Of a stretch of DNA of 64,000 nt, positions 43,275-51,593 are shown piece after piece. The stretch is from JAEXNA01 sp041676625 (lineage in GTDB: Bacteria; Vulcanimicrobiota; Xenobia; Xenobiales; JADMJV01), in NCBI GenBank assembly GCA_041676625.1, contig JBAYRN010000012.1, positions 3,886-67,885 on the forward strand, written 5' to 3'. Position numbers and translations under genes: made by a program. The notes under the pieces are model-generated. The model did not search any database, was not told the origin of the DNA, and saw nothing but the letters and a program-made list of their open reading frames with translations. Position 1 is the first letter of the stretch. The number at the start of each line of letters is the position of its first letter.

Positions 43275-43862
43275 TCATCTCTTCTTGCGAAGGTCGCTGA
43301 GCAGCGAGTTCTTCATTTCGAACTTCTGGTAGTGTACCTGGCCATCGGTCTTCGACCAGGTCAGCTTTTCGGCTGATTCTTTGACAAAGTCCCGCAGCGT
43401 CAACTCCATATCACCCTCCTGAAAGGAGGCGCGTAGGGTAACCGGATCTCCGTAGTTATAGCTGGCCACAAACAGCTTATTGGGATCAGACTCTAAATCA
43501 ACCGTTTCGGGGCGAGGGTCCCATTCTAGCAGCGGGTCGTCCCACTCATTGCTCCGAGCATCTGCGATATAAAGATTTGCTGCCACTGTAACCTGCGCGC
43601 GTGGGTTCAGGTCCACCTCGAGTTCGCCATCGAGAGCCTGAGCGCGGTGGTGCCAATCTGTGGCCGACTGAATCAGCTTCTCAGCTCTTTGGCCCCTGGC
43701 CAGAAATTCACTGGAAAGCAACTCTTTGGCTTCCTCTAGACTGGAGGCATGAGGTCGTTGGAACCGCCCGCCGGCATCCACTTGAAAGCTCTGCTCTTCA
43801 ACCAGCGCTCCAATAGGATATTCTGTCCCGGTAAACCACGCGACATCATATTTGCTCTCCAC
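43275..43862 (-). CDS. Hypothetical protein
   Basis: 195 residues; GTG start at 43862, no good ribosome binding site. Hydrophilic, acidic; contains a conserved-looking YIADARSNEWDDPLLEWDPR region. I do not recognise it. No signal peptide. TTGACA lies about 30 bases before the start on the same strand and may be a -35 box. Convergent with the PfpI-like gene. Confidence 0.6.
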   Translation of the reverse strand: MESKYDVAWFTGTEYPIGALVEEQSFQVDAGGRFQRPHASSLEEAKELLSSEFLARGQRAEKLIQSATDWHHRAQALDGELEVDLNPRAQVTVAANLYIADARSNEWDDPLLEWDPRPETVDLESDPNKLFVASYNYGDPVTLRASFQEGDMELTLRDFVKESAEKLTWSKTDGQVHYQKFEMKNSLLSDLRKKR

Positions 43863-44034
43863 AACGTCGCATTGATAGTTGAAACTGTTGTCAAGTGGGT
43901 CTCCTATTTGCTAATTCCTAATGACAAGAAGAATACTGCGCTCATGTTTTTTTCGGCTGGAAAGAAAGGGTTAAGAGCGGGTCAAAGATGTCCAGGTTGT
44001 TAATGTATTAAACAAAGCGCAAGAGACAGATCAC

Positions 44035-44060
44035 AAAAAACCCGAGCCGGAGCTCGGGTT
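44035..44060 (-). terminator. Terminator of the subtilase operon
   Basis: On the minus strand: AACCCGAGC-TCCG-GCTCGGGTT followed by TTTT. Confidence 0.85.
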
Positions 44061-44085
44061 GCTTGTAGGAGCAGTCGATCGCCGG

Positions 44086-45441
44086 TTAAGCCGCCGATTG
44101 TCCGCTGTTCTTCAGAGCCAGCGCTCTGGCGAGTGCTTCCTGGGGATCCACTACGCCGGAGCCCTGGCTGTTGCCATCTTCGCCTTCTAGCTTGTCGGCG
44201 GTGGCCATGAAGATCTCTTTGACCTGGGCCGGGGTCATGTCGTGGTTTGCCGAGAGAACCGAAGCCACGATGCCGGCCATGACCGGGGTTGCCATGGAGG
44301 TTCCGCTGATGGTGATGTAACTCTGGCCCACGTGTGGCACAGGAGCGTGATCCAGAGCCGAGTCCTTGGCGTTGGCCGCGGTGATGGCGACTCCCGGAGA
44401 CAGAATATCCGGCTTGGTCAATCCGTCGTGGGCAGTAGGACCACGGCTGGAGAAAAAGGCTACCTGGTCGTCGGCCCGGGAAACCGTGCCACGGTCGTTC
44501 AGAGCGCCCACGGTGAAGGCGTCGGGGTGGTTTCCGGGGGTTCCGATGGTGGACGGCTTAGGACCGGAGTTTCCACCAGCCACCATGGCGATGATCCCGG
44601 CTTCCACGGCCTTGCCGACCGACTGAGAGACCGGATCGTTCTTGTAGCTAGCAAACACCGGACCACCCAGCGACATATTGATGATGTCGATGCCGAGCTC
44701 TTCTTTCTTGTCGACTGCCCAGTTCACACCTTTGATGATGTCGGAGAGTCGTCCGCTTCCTCGCTTGTCCAGCACCTTGATGCCCACCAGATCGGCTTCC
44801 GGAGCCGGCCCCATGAACTTGCCCGCCGACATGGTTCCGTCGCCCTGGGCGCAACCGGCCACGTGAGTTCCGTGCCCCTGATCGTCGTAGTGCTCGGTCT
44901 TGCCGGCAACCCAATCCTTGAAGCCCTTAACACGGCCGTTGTAATCCGGGTGGGGAGCGATACCGGTGTCGATCACGGCGATGGTTACGCCCTGGCCTTT
45001 GTAGCCTTGCTCCCACAGTTTTTCGATGCCCAGAGTGCGGATGGAGTTGTCCAGCAAGGGCGAGGGACCCTGGGACTCCCGCTCCTTCAAGGCTTCCTTC
45101 ATCTCTTCCGGACGAGAGAGCTCGACCGGATCCGAGACGCTCACCAACTCGTCGAAGGTGATGGTCACTCCCTTGGGTGCATTGTTCACCAGTTTATCGA
45201 AAGCCTCCGGGGTGACATCGGCGGTGAATGCATCGATGATCTCCAGTCTTTCGACGTTTTTGGCACCGGTCAGGTTGACGAAGTCGTTGGCCGCTGAGAT
45301 CTCGTCGCCGTCTTGGGCGGAAACGATGAGTTGGATCAAGCCGTCCTCGTCTTTGACCTTCTCGGCCATCTGTTTGAGGTCCGCACCAGGATTGGCCTGG
45401 CGAAGGGACTGCGATACGTTGAATGTGGTTGAGTTAATCAT
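44086..45441 (-). CDS. Subtilisin-like serine protease (S8)
   Basis: 451 residues. Catalytic triad Asp in IAVIDTGIAPH, His in GHGTHVAGCAQGD, Ser in ISGTSMATPVMAG, plus the oxyanion Asn in VAGGNSG. The N-terminal about 140 residues look like a propeptide. There is no Sec signal peptide, so export, if any, would be by another route. ATG with GAAGGAAG upstream. 24 bp after the clostripain-like gene; the two form an operon closed by a terminator. Likely active. Confidence 0.92.
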   Translation of the reverse strand: MINSTTFNVSQSLRQANPGADLKQMAEKVKDEDGLIQLIVSAQDGDEISAANDFVNLTGAKNVERLEIIDAFTADVTPEAFDKLVNNAPKGVTITFDELVSVSDPVELSRPEEMKEALKERESQGPSPLLDNSIRTLGIEKLWEQGYKGQGVTIAVIDTGIAPHPDYNGRVKGFKDWVAGKTEHYDDQGHGTHVAGCAQGDGTMSAGKFMGPAPEADLVGIKVLDKRGSGRLSDIIKGVNWAVDKKEELGIDIINMSLGGPVFASYKNDPVSQSVGKAVEAGIIAMVAGGNSGPKPSTIGTPGNHPDAFTVGALNDRGTVSRADDQVAFFSSRGPTAHDGLTKPDILSPGVAITAANAKDSALDHAPVPHVGQSYITISGTSMATPVMAGIVASVLSANHDMTPAQVKEIFMATADKLEGEDGNSQGSGVVDPQEALARALALKNSGQSAA

Positions 45442-45465
45442 TGTTCTTCTTCCTTCAATCCTGGT

Positions 45466-47490
45466 CTATGCTTTCGCCTGACTCATATCGAGCTGGCCGC
45501 CACCCACGTTCTTAACGAGCCACTCGGCAACGGGTGAAACGTAGTAGTGCTTCTGTTCACCGTCGGCGAGCTGCAGTTTGCGCTCATCGGTGGTCATCGC
45601 CAGCACTTCTTCCTTGGCTTTCACGGCGGCGTTTTTGGAGGCGATCATCCCGTAAGCGGTCTTCACAAACGGGACGCCCACAGCTACGATACCGGCCGGC
45701 TGTTTAAAGGCCGACATCTGTTCGGTAGCTTTACCCATCATCTCGGCGATGTGGATACCGGCCGCGGTAGTCACCGCCAGTCCGGACAAGGTGTCCACGG
45801 AGCCGTCGATGATAGCCTGTTTTTTGTTGACCAGCTTGTCGTCGGTAGCCGACTTCACGATCTGAGAAGCTCCGAAGTACGCTCTGCGCAGGCCACCCAC
45901 CGGGGCCATAGGTACGGCGTACTTGGCAGGGATACCGAGGTAACCGCCCGGCTCGTTTCCGCGAGCGTAAGACCAACCGTGAATAGCTCCGATGTTGGAG
46001 GCCACTCCCAGGGCGAAATTGCCCACTTTTTTGGCTGCACCCAGAGCTTTGTGGGTCCTTACGATGCCCACGTTGCCCAGGCCCAGCGAACGCAACTTGG
46101 CGTTGAACTTACCTTCCTCGGAGATGGATTTCAGAACTTCACCCATCTTGGAGTCCTGGGCCACCGAGGTGTCGTTGTAGCCGTGTAGAGGGTCGAAGCC
46201 ACGAGGAGCTTTCCAACTGTTGTGCAGGTCGTACCCGGCGTCCAGCGGCAGGTAAGCGGTGAGGCCGGTGCTGTTTTCCCGGAAGGCGCCGTGGGAGCTA
46301 TGATCGATGACGGCTTCTTTGGTAGCGTTCAGCAGGGCATCGGCCGCTCTGTGCACGTCTTCGCCCAGGCGAACGTCCTCTTTGAGCTTTTGGGCAAAGT
46401 GACCGACGTCGCGGTAGTCTCCGAAAAAGCCGTTGGTGCTGTTGTTCTCGGCGTAGGCCTGGGTCTCACCGATGGCCTGGCGCAGAGCCTCCTTGGCTTC
46501 CGGCTTCTCGTTCAAGACATCAGCCAGCTTCTCGGAGAGGGTGCCGTAGGCGTCTTTCACTCCTCCGACTTTCTTCAGGTCGATGGCTGACAGAGTGGGG
46601 TTGACCATTTCGGCCAGGGGGCCGGGGTTGGCACGGGTTTCGAAGACGAACCAGTCAGCCAGTTGGCGAGGGGTCACTTCACCCTTCTCGGCCAGTTCAA
46701 ACTTGAGGTCCTTCATCACCATATCCATCTGAATGGAACCCAGGTTCAGCCCCGCTTCGGAGGCCACCATGATGTCGGCCACGTCGCTCAACTGAGCCGC
46801 CGTTTCGAGACCTCCGGAGAAATCGGAGTCGAAGGCTACCAGGTCGATGTCTTCGCCGGTGGCGATTTTGGCTTCCCGGAAGGCCTGCTGGATCCCGGCG
46901 GGGGTCAAGCGGTGGCCGGTCTCTTCATCCAGCCCGGCAGCCGCCATTCCGCCTCCTTCACCGTAGATGATCACGGCGTAGTTTTTGGCGGGGTACTCTT
47001 TCATACCCCACTGGAGAAACTCTGAGAGGGAGGCGGAACTGCCCATATCGGCCTTGCCCAGGTCTTGCAGTACAGGACTGACGATGCCGTCGGTGTAGGG
47101 TGGCAAAAACCACTTGATCAGCTCTTCCTGCACCCCCATGGGATCGGGGTTGCGCTGGATGTGGTAGCGCTTGGTACCGCTCCAGTCTTTGGTCACCTTG
47201 TCGTAGATTCGACCTTTGCGGCCCAATTGAGCCACGATGTCCATGTTTTCGTCGGAGCCTGCGACCTCCAGTTCGCGAATGACGGACGGTGCCAGGCGGT
47301 CTGCGCCGTTGGTCTTGCCGTTGGCCCATACCAAAACGGTCCACTCCTTCTTGGCGTCACCGTTGAGTTCCACGGCGTCACCGTCTACGGCCGGGGCGGT
47401 CTGGTCTGCTGCCGCCTCCTTGGCCGGGGCAGCCGGAGCTTTTGCCGGTACGGCCGCTGCCCTTAAAAGTCTGGTTGATTGTATATTCAC
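45466..47490 (-). CDS. Clostripain (C11)-like protein with both catalytic residues replaced
   Basis: 674 residues from the GTG at 47490, with GAAGGGGGCC upstream; a longer reading to 47604 lacks such a site. Residues 50-310 match the C11 fold (WTVLVWANG; YAVIIYGEGGG; LVAFDSDFSGGLETA; IMVASEAG). In active members the two motifs carry catalytic His (WDHGGG) and Cys (FDACLMG); here they are Glu178 and Asp223. So it is likely a pseudoprotease or binding protein. The C-terminal 200 residues have two mildly hydrophobic helices. N-terminus VNIQSTRLL then an Ala/Pro-rich stretch. Translated just ahead of the subtilase. Confidence 0.85.
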   Translation of the reverse strand: MNIQSTRLLRAAAVPAKAPAAPAKEAAADQTAPAVDGDAVELNGDAKKEWTVLVWANGKTNGADRLAPSVIRELEVAGSDENMDIVAQLGRKGRIYDKVTKDWSGTKRYHIQRNPDPMGVQEELIKWFLPPYTDGIVSPVLQDLGKADMGSSASLSEFLQWGMKEYPAKNYAVIIYGEGGGMAAAGLDEETGHRLTPAGIQQAFREAKIATGEDIDLVAFDSDFSGGLETAAQLSDVADIMVASEAGLNLGSIQMDMVMKDLKFELAEKGEVTPRQLADWFVFETRANPGPLAEMVNPTLSAIDLKKVGGVKDAYGTLSEKLADVLNEKPEAKEALRQAIGETQAYAENNSTNGFFGDYRDVGHFAQKLKEDVRLGEDVHRAADALLNATKEAVIDHSSHGAFRENSTGLTAYLPLDAGYDLHNSWKAPRGFDPLHGYNDTSVAQDSKMGEVLKSISEEGKFNAKLRSLGLGNVGIVRTHKALGAAKKVGNFALGVASNIGAIHGWSYARGNEPGGYLGIPAKYAVPMAPVGGLRRAYFGASQIVKSATDDKLVNKKQAIIDGSVDTLSGLAVTTAAGIHIAEMMGKATEQMSAFKQPAGIVAVGVPFVKTAYGMIASKNAAVKAKEEVLAMTTDERKLQLADGEQKHYYVSPVAEWLVKNVGGGQLDMSQAKA

Positions 47491-47627
47491 GTCGGCCCCC
47501 TTCAGGGATTCGTGTACCGTGCAAGCGGACACGGCATACGAAGAGTAATGAGTTCTATCTGGTGAACCTAGTATAGAAAGCCCGCTCAATTTACATGTGA
47601 ACATGGCGTTAAAGAGACGACGTAAGG

Positions 47628-47662
47628 CTATTAAGGCCTGAACCGTTTTAAGGGCTTAATAG
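47628..47662. repeat. Imperfect 11-bp inverted repeat
   Basis: CTATTAAGGCC ... GGGCTTAATAG (10 of 11 pair), 13-base spacer, between the XRE gene end and the clostripain-like gene. Could be a terminator stem or an operator. Confidence 0.5.
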
Positions 47663-47712
47663 GGAGCGTTCCCACCCTCCGGTTGTGCAAGTAGACAGCC
47701 AGACTGGGGATC

Positions 47713-48024
47713 TCAATCATCATCATCTTCCTCATCGAGCGTATAAGCCGGACGCGGTTCGTCTCCCTCTGAAGTGCCGCTCAGTGCTCCCACGACTGCT
47801 CTGACTGCCGGGGTGGCCTGGCGGGGCACCAGGATAAGTTCCAACCCCAGGGCACTGGCCAGGGCGATCAAACTGGACAGTCGCAGATCGATCTTGCCGG
47901 CTTCGATTCGAGAGATCTGCGCCTGGGGTACGCCTGAGAGCCTACTCAAATCACGCTGACTGAGATTTTGATAGGCCCTACGTTCGCGCACTTGGCGCGC
48001 TATTTCAAGAAGCTCATAACCCAT
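47713..48024 (-). CDS. XRE-family transcriptional repressor (HipB/HigA-like)
   Basis: 103 residues with one helix-turn-helix: LSQRDLSRLSGVPQAQISRI then EAGKIDLRLSSLIALASALG (about 21-60), then an acidic tail (EEDDDD). Closest in pattern to HipB-type antitoxin repressors, but no hipA or other toxin gene lies beside it. A perfect 13-bp inverted repeat just upstream overlaps its promoter, pointing to autorepression. It is on the same strand as, and upstream of, the clostripain-subtilase pair, so it may control that operon as well. Confidence 0.88.
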   Translation of the reverse strand: MGYELLEIARQVRERRAYQNLSQRDLSRLSGVPQAQISRIEAGKIDLRLSSLIALASALGLELILVPRQATPAVRAVVGALSGTSEGDEPRPAYTLDEEDDDD

Positions 48025-48032
48025 ACGATGCA

Positions 48033-48069
48033 GATAAGTGCATCACATCCTAGATTTGATGCACTTATC
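48033..48069. promoter_or_regulatory. Operator: perfect 13-bp inverted repeat
   Basis: GATAAGTGCATCA (48033-48045), 11-base spacer, TGATGCACTTATC (48057-48069), 9 bp upstream of the XRE start codon. Arm spacing of about two helical turns suits a repressor dimer. Confidence 0.85.
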
Positions 48070-48092
48070 AACATCTTTTTCTTTTGCAGGCT

Positions 48093-48797
48093 TTAAGCCA
48101 GCCGCCCTACTCTCTCTTCGGGCGCCGATGCCTGCACGGGTGCGGTACCAGGGGCCACCAGCACGTTCTTCTCCGGATCCCGTTCCCAGATGTCGGGCAT
48201 TCTCTCGCCGGCGTTCCAGATAGCGACGGTAGAGTTATCGCTGTCCAGACTTTCCCGCAGCAAAAAGTTATGAGTCTCGTTTCGCAGATGGACGCTCCGC
48301 GCTCTGACGTTCATGCCAAACGCTCCGGTACCAGCTTCGGGCAGTCCCATATCGGTGGAGGGGAAAGTCGACTTCTCCACCGACACATTCTCCAGAATCT
48401 CGGAAAGACCGAACTCGTCCTTCAACCGGTTACTGAATCGACGCACCGCTTCGTGCTCTTCCACTACGGCTCCAACCAGGTCCAAATGCTCAATCCCCCG
48501 GGGGATGTACTCCTCTTTGCCAGAGAACGTGCTCAAAGCGATCGCCGCCAGGCCACTGATCACAGGAGCGGCCATCGTGGTACCGACGAACCCTGTGTAG
48601 CGGTAGCCCGGTAGCTTCTGGGAAAGGAACGACACTCCCGGGGCTTGCTGATCAACCAGACCAGACAGCCCTATCTGGGCAGTATCTTGAGTGTTGATGG
48701 GGCTACCGGCATCAGCCGATGGCGCAGTCGAGGGAGATTTTTGAGGTCGTACAGCACCGAACTCTGGGCGAAAGTTCTGAGAGGTAATCGTGTTCAT
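48093..48797 (-). CDS. Hypothetical protein with subtilase-like segment
   Basis: 234 residues. Residues 52-88 (QAPGVSFLSQKLPGYRYTG, then FVGTTMAAPVISGLAAIALS) closely resemble the C-terminal subtilase block APGxxILS...SGTSMAAPxVSG, with Thr74 at the catalytic Ser position. No Asp or His catalytic block is present; the rest is hydrophilic. It could be a protease remnant, a mimic, or a coincidental hydrophobic helix. TATCAT six bases before the ATG suggests a leaderless transcript. Function unknown. Confidence 0.7.
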   Translation of the reverse strand: MNTITSQNFRPEFGAVRPQKSPSTAPSADAGSPINTQDTAQIGLSGLVDQQAPGVSFLSQKLPGYRYTGFVGTTMAAPVISGLAAIALSTFSGKEEYIPRGIEHLDLVGAVVEEHEAVRRFSNRLKDEFGLSEILENVSVEKSTFPSTDMGLPEAGTGAFGMNVRARSVHLRNETHNFLLRESLDSDNSTVAIWNAGERMPDIWERDPEKNVLVAPGTAPVQASAPEERVGRLA

Positions 48798-48803
48798 GGT
48801 TCA

Positions 48804-48809
48804 ATGATA
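48804..48809 (-). promoter_or_regulatory. -10 box TATCAT, leaderless start
   Basis: TATCAT, six bases (TGAACC), ATG at 48797; no Shine-Dalgarno sequence. Confidence 0.55.
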
Positions 48810-48947
48810 TGGCGCCGAACTGGAATGGATGCGGAATAATCCAAGCAATTTCGACTTCCTTGTAAACTTTCGACCCTGTAAGGACGGTGAATAACGGGCT
48901 CACAGGAATGTTCACACCCTCTTAATGCTTGAGGCGCTTGCTCGGTT

Positions 48948-48953
48948 TAGAGT
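48948..48953 (+). promoter_or_regulatory. -10 box TAGAGT, leaderless start of metalloprotease gene
   Basis: TAGAGT, six bases (AAAGCC), ATG at 48960. Confidence 0.55.
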
Positions 48954-48959
48954 AAAGCC

Positions 48960-49874
48960 ATGCAGATCCGCTCCGCGATACCTCGACCAATACCGGGACT
49001 GTTCTCGGGATCTTCGAAGCAAAGTCTACCCGACCAGACCGACGTCTACCAGCCTTCCTATCCGGAAGCTGGCCTCTACGGGCCCACCTCCTTTCCTCAA
49101 AAGTCCGGGGTAAGGAGGGCTGTAGAGCGCATGGTGCGCGGCCAGGTGACGTCGGCTCAGGTTCGCCTCTTGGCCAATACCCTCGAGCCTTACGGCGAAA
49201 AGATTCTAAACCGTCTGGCCGAAAACGGCTTGACCATGGTGGTGCCCAACGACGGGTACGCCCATTACAGCGTGACCGAGAAGAGAATCACTTTCCCCGC
49301 CGGAGATCTGGCTAAAGATCAAGAGGGCGTTCCGTTTCGGGACTACATGATTTTGCACGAAATGGCTCACGCCCTGGACTTCTTGTGGGAGCCGGACAAG
49401 GGGCCGCTTAGTGAACGAACCGATCTGGGCATCGACCGGCATCGGGGGAAGCTGAACTCCATCTATCAGCCGGCTTTAGCCCGTTTCGAAGAGATCAAAT
49501 CCCAACGCCGGCGCGAGGGCACCTGGGGGCGTTCTCCCGGCATGCCCACCGCCAGAGTCTACGGTGAGGACTTCATGACCGTGGTGGAAAAGGTGACCGG
49601 TCGGACACTTTCCGAGCGTCCGGCCCGGGGGCATCTCTCGATCCTGGAGCCTAATACCCGGCCCACCGAGTATTTTGCCGATGCCATTTATACTTATCTG
49701 CACTCCGAACCGGTCAGCGTCCATCGCTACACCCTGCCCGACGGACAGCCGATCGCCCATTCCTACCCCCCGACCCGAGAGACCATGCAGAGAAGAGACC
49801 CGGCCATGTATCAGGCCGTACGGAATTTCTTCAACGACCCTGAACATACGACGCTCAGCCTTCGAGTCGAATGA
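48960..49874 (+). CDS. Zinc metalloprotease, lethal-factor (ATLF)-like
   Basis: 304 residues. MILHEMAHALDF gives HExxH (His133, Glu134, His137) and RPTEYFADAIYTYL supplies the third ligand Glu237 about 100 residues later, the arrangement of the anthrax lethal-factor-like (ATLF, M34-type) family, whose members are toxins or effectors. N-terminus MQIRSAIPRPIPGLF is Pro/Ser-rich and not a Sec signal. Convergent with the GAF-protein gene (stop codons adjacent). Confidence 0.8.
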   Translation: MQIRSAIPRPIPGLFSGSSKQSLPDQTDVYQPSYPEAGLYGPTSFPQKSGVRRAVERMVRGQVTSAQVRLLANTLEPYGEKILNRLAENGLTMVVPNDGYAHYSVTEKRITFPAGDLAKDQEGVPFRDYMILHEMAHALDFLWEPDKGPLSERTDLGIDRHRGKLNSIYQPALARFEEIKSQRRREGTWGRSPGMPTARVYGEDFMTVVEKVTGRTLSERPARGHLSILEPNTRPTEYFADAIYTYLHSEPVSVHRYTLPDGQPIAHSYPPTRETMQRRDPAMYQAVRNFFNDPEHTTLSLRVE

Positions 49875-51584
49875 TCAGAACGAAAGCTCGTTCATCCCCT
49901 GGATCCGGCTGATGGACCAGGACCCTTGCGACTGCTCAACGCCGATCGTCCAGGCCAGCGTATCATCGGGTCGGACAAGCTTATAGCTCTTACCATTTTT
50001 GGTGACACGGGTGTCTTCCAGAACTTGGAGCCTGGAAAGGGTCTTGGCGTTGTCACCTGCTTCTAGAAATTTTTGTGCAGACTCGCTAAACTTGATGATC
50101 TCTAGCTGGGATTTGCGACCAGCTGAGAGGTATTCGTACGCGGAAAGATGGTTACTGGTTTCCAGAGCCCGCAAGAACCCCCTGACCACCACCTTGGGGT
50201 CGGAAGTGACCCTTTCCACGACCACTGGAGTTGTCTCGGGTTCGGGACTTCCCGAAGTTGGATTGGAAAGCGCCGGGAAAGCCAGGAGTACCAGAGCGAC
50301 TGCTGCAACCAGAGGAAGCCTCGGGTCAAAGCGTACCGGCTCCGTCTGCAAGGGTTGATCCTTCGGGGTGGCTGGAGCCACGGCAGCGTCAAATCCTGCC
50401 AGAATCGGATCGTTTGCCAATCGCTGGGCGAACCACTCTGTGCCCTTGAGCTCTTGATAGGTAAAGGCGTTGGCGAACTCTCGATTATCGGCATAGATCA
50501 CTCCCTGCAACCCGATCACGCAATCGTTGAAGCGCACGCAGAGACACGACTTGATCCCTTCTCGGACCATTACCCGGTCTTGCTTAAAGCGAGCATCCTT
50601 GGTAGCGTCCAGGACCAGAAGCGGCTCACCGCTGCGCAGCACCGAGCTGAGCACCCTGCTGGGCACCTTGTCCAGATACTCTCGCTCTAGATTGCCCACG
50701 GCCAGGCAGTGAAGCTCTCCGTTCTGCTCCACCGCCACCAAACCACGCTCGATACCCGGCAGTTTGGCCAGGTACTGCATGCCCGCCGAGGCCCGCCTTT
50801 TCGCATCCGGTGGGAGAGTTGCGATCTGCCGAGTGAGCCTCTGGCCCAGCTCGCGCAGCTCCCCACCCACGGGCTTGGACGGCGCTGGAGGTTCTGGTGC
50901 GGTTTCTGAGCACTCCGGTTCCAGGGGCTCTTGTTTTTCCAGGAGCGGTTCAGGCGGCGGAGCAGGCTCGGGCTGCTTGAGTTCTTGCTGTGGAAGTTCT
51001 AACGGCCTGAAAAGGTCAAAAAGATCATCCTCGGCCTCTTCCACCGATGGCCCGAGAAACAAGTTACTCTGCTCTGCCGCGACCGGTACCTCTAGCGGCC
51101 TAAATAGATCGAAGAGGTCCTCCTCGGGCTCCGTGAGTAGCTCAGGTTCAGGCTCCGCAACCGGCTCAGGCTCCACAACAGGTTCCGGCTCAAGCCCAGC
51201 AACGGGTGCGGGTTCCGGCTCCGGCTCCGGCTCCACGACAGGTTCCGGCTCCGCGACGGGCTCAGGCTCTGGCTCCTCAACAGGTTCGGGCTCAGGTTCA
51301 GGTTCAGGCTCCTCAACGGGCTCAGCCTCCACGACAGGCCCTTCAACCAATTCCGGCTCCGCAACCAGTTCCGGCTCCACAACCGATTCCGGCTCAGGTT
51401 CCGGCTCCGGCAGAGTTTCTTCGACTTGCGGTTTCGGATTGGGAGCCAATACCAGAGCATTCTTTTCCATCTGCTCCTGGATGATGAGATCCACGATGGA
51501 AAGCTCGGTCGGCTGCGGTGCAGCCTGTTCTGCCTCCGCTCCCTCGGCCTGGGGATGTTCTGCCGGTTCGGTCTGCTCAGCCAT
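49875..51584 (-). CDS. GAF-domain membrane protein with Glu-Pro-rich stalk
   Basis: 569 residues. Residues 50-160 are Glu-Pro repeats; two copies of an EEDLFDLFRPLE motif follow (about 155-200). A GAF domain lies at about 255-400 (GIERGLVAVEQNGELHCLAV; VIYADNREFANAFT). One membrane helix (about 425-442, LPLVAAVALVLLAFPAL) leads to a 110-residue extracytoplasmic DUF4878-like domain (VVVRGFLRALETSNHLSAYE). So a cytoplasmic sensor is linked across the membrane. It follows the minor pilin genes by 9 bp and probably belongs to that operon. Confidence 0.85.
   Translation of the reverse strand: MAEQTEPAEHPQAEGAEAEQAAPQPTELSIVDLIIQEQMEKNALVLAPNPKPQVEETLPEPEPEPESVVEPELVAEPELVEGPVVEAEPVEEPEPEPEPEPVEEPEPEPVAEPEPVVEPEPEPEPAPVAGLEPEPVVEPEPVAEPEPELLTEPEEDLFDLFRPLEVPVAAEQSNLFLGPSVEEAEDDLFDLFRPLELPQQELKQPEPAPPPEPLLEKQEPLEPECSETAPEPPAPSKPVGGELRELGQRLTRQIATLPPDAKRRASAGMQYLAKLPGIERGLVAVEQNGELHCLAVGNLEREYLDKVPSRVLSSVLRSGEPLLVLDATKDARFKQDRVMVREGIKSCLCVRFNDCVIGLQGVIYADNREFANAFTYQELKGTEWFAQRLANDPILAGFDAAVAPATPKDQPLQTEPVRFDPRLPLVAAVALVLLAFPALSNPTSGSPEPETTPVVVERVTSDPKVVVRGFLRALETSNHLSAYEYLSAGRKSQLEIIKFSESAQKFLEAGDNAKTLSRLQVLEDTRVTKNGKSYKLVRPDDTLAWTIGVEQSQGSWSISRIQGMNELSF
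51110..51430 (-). repeat. Glu-Pro-coding tandem repeat
   Basis: Degenerate 6-bp units (GAGCCG/GAACCT types) encoding E-P runs in the GAF protein; the minus-strand protein is Glu/Pro-rich, while the plus strand reads as Ser-Gly. Confidence 0.8.
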
Positions 51585-51593
51585 CAGCCAACC

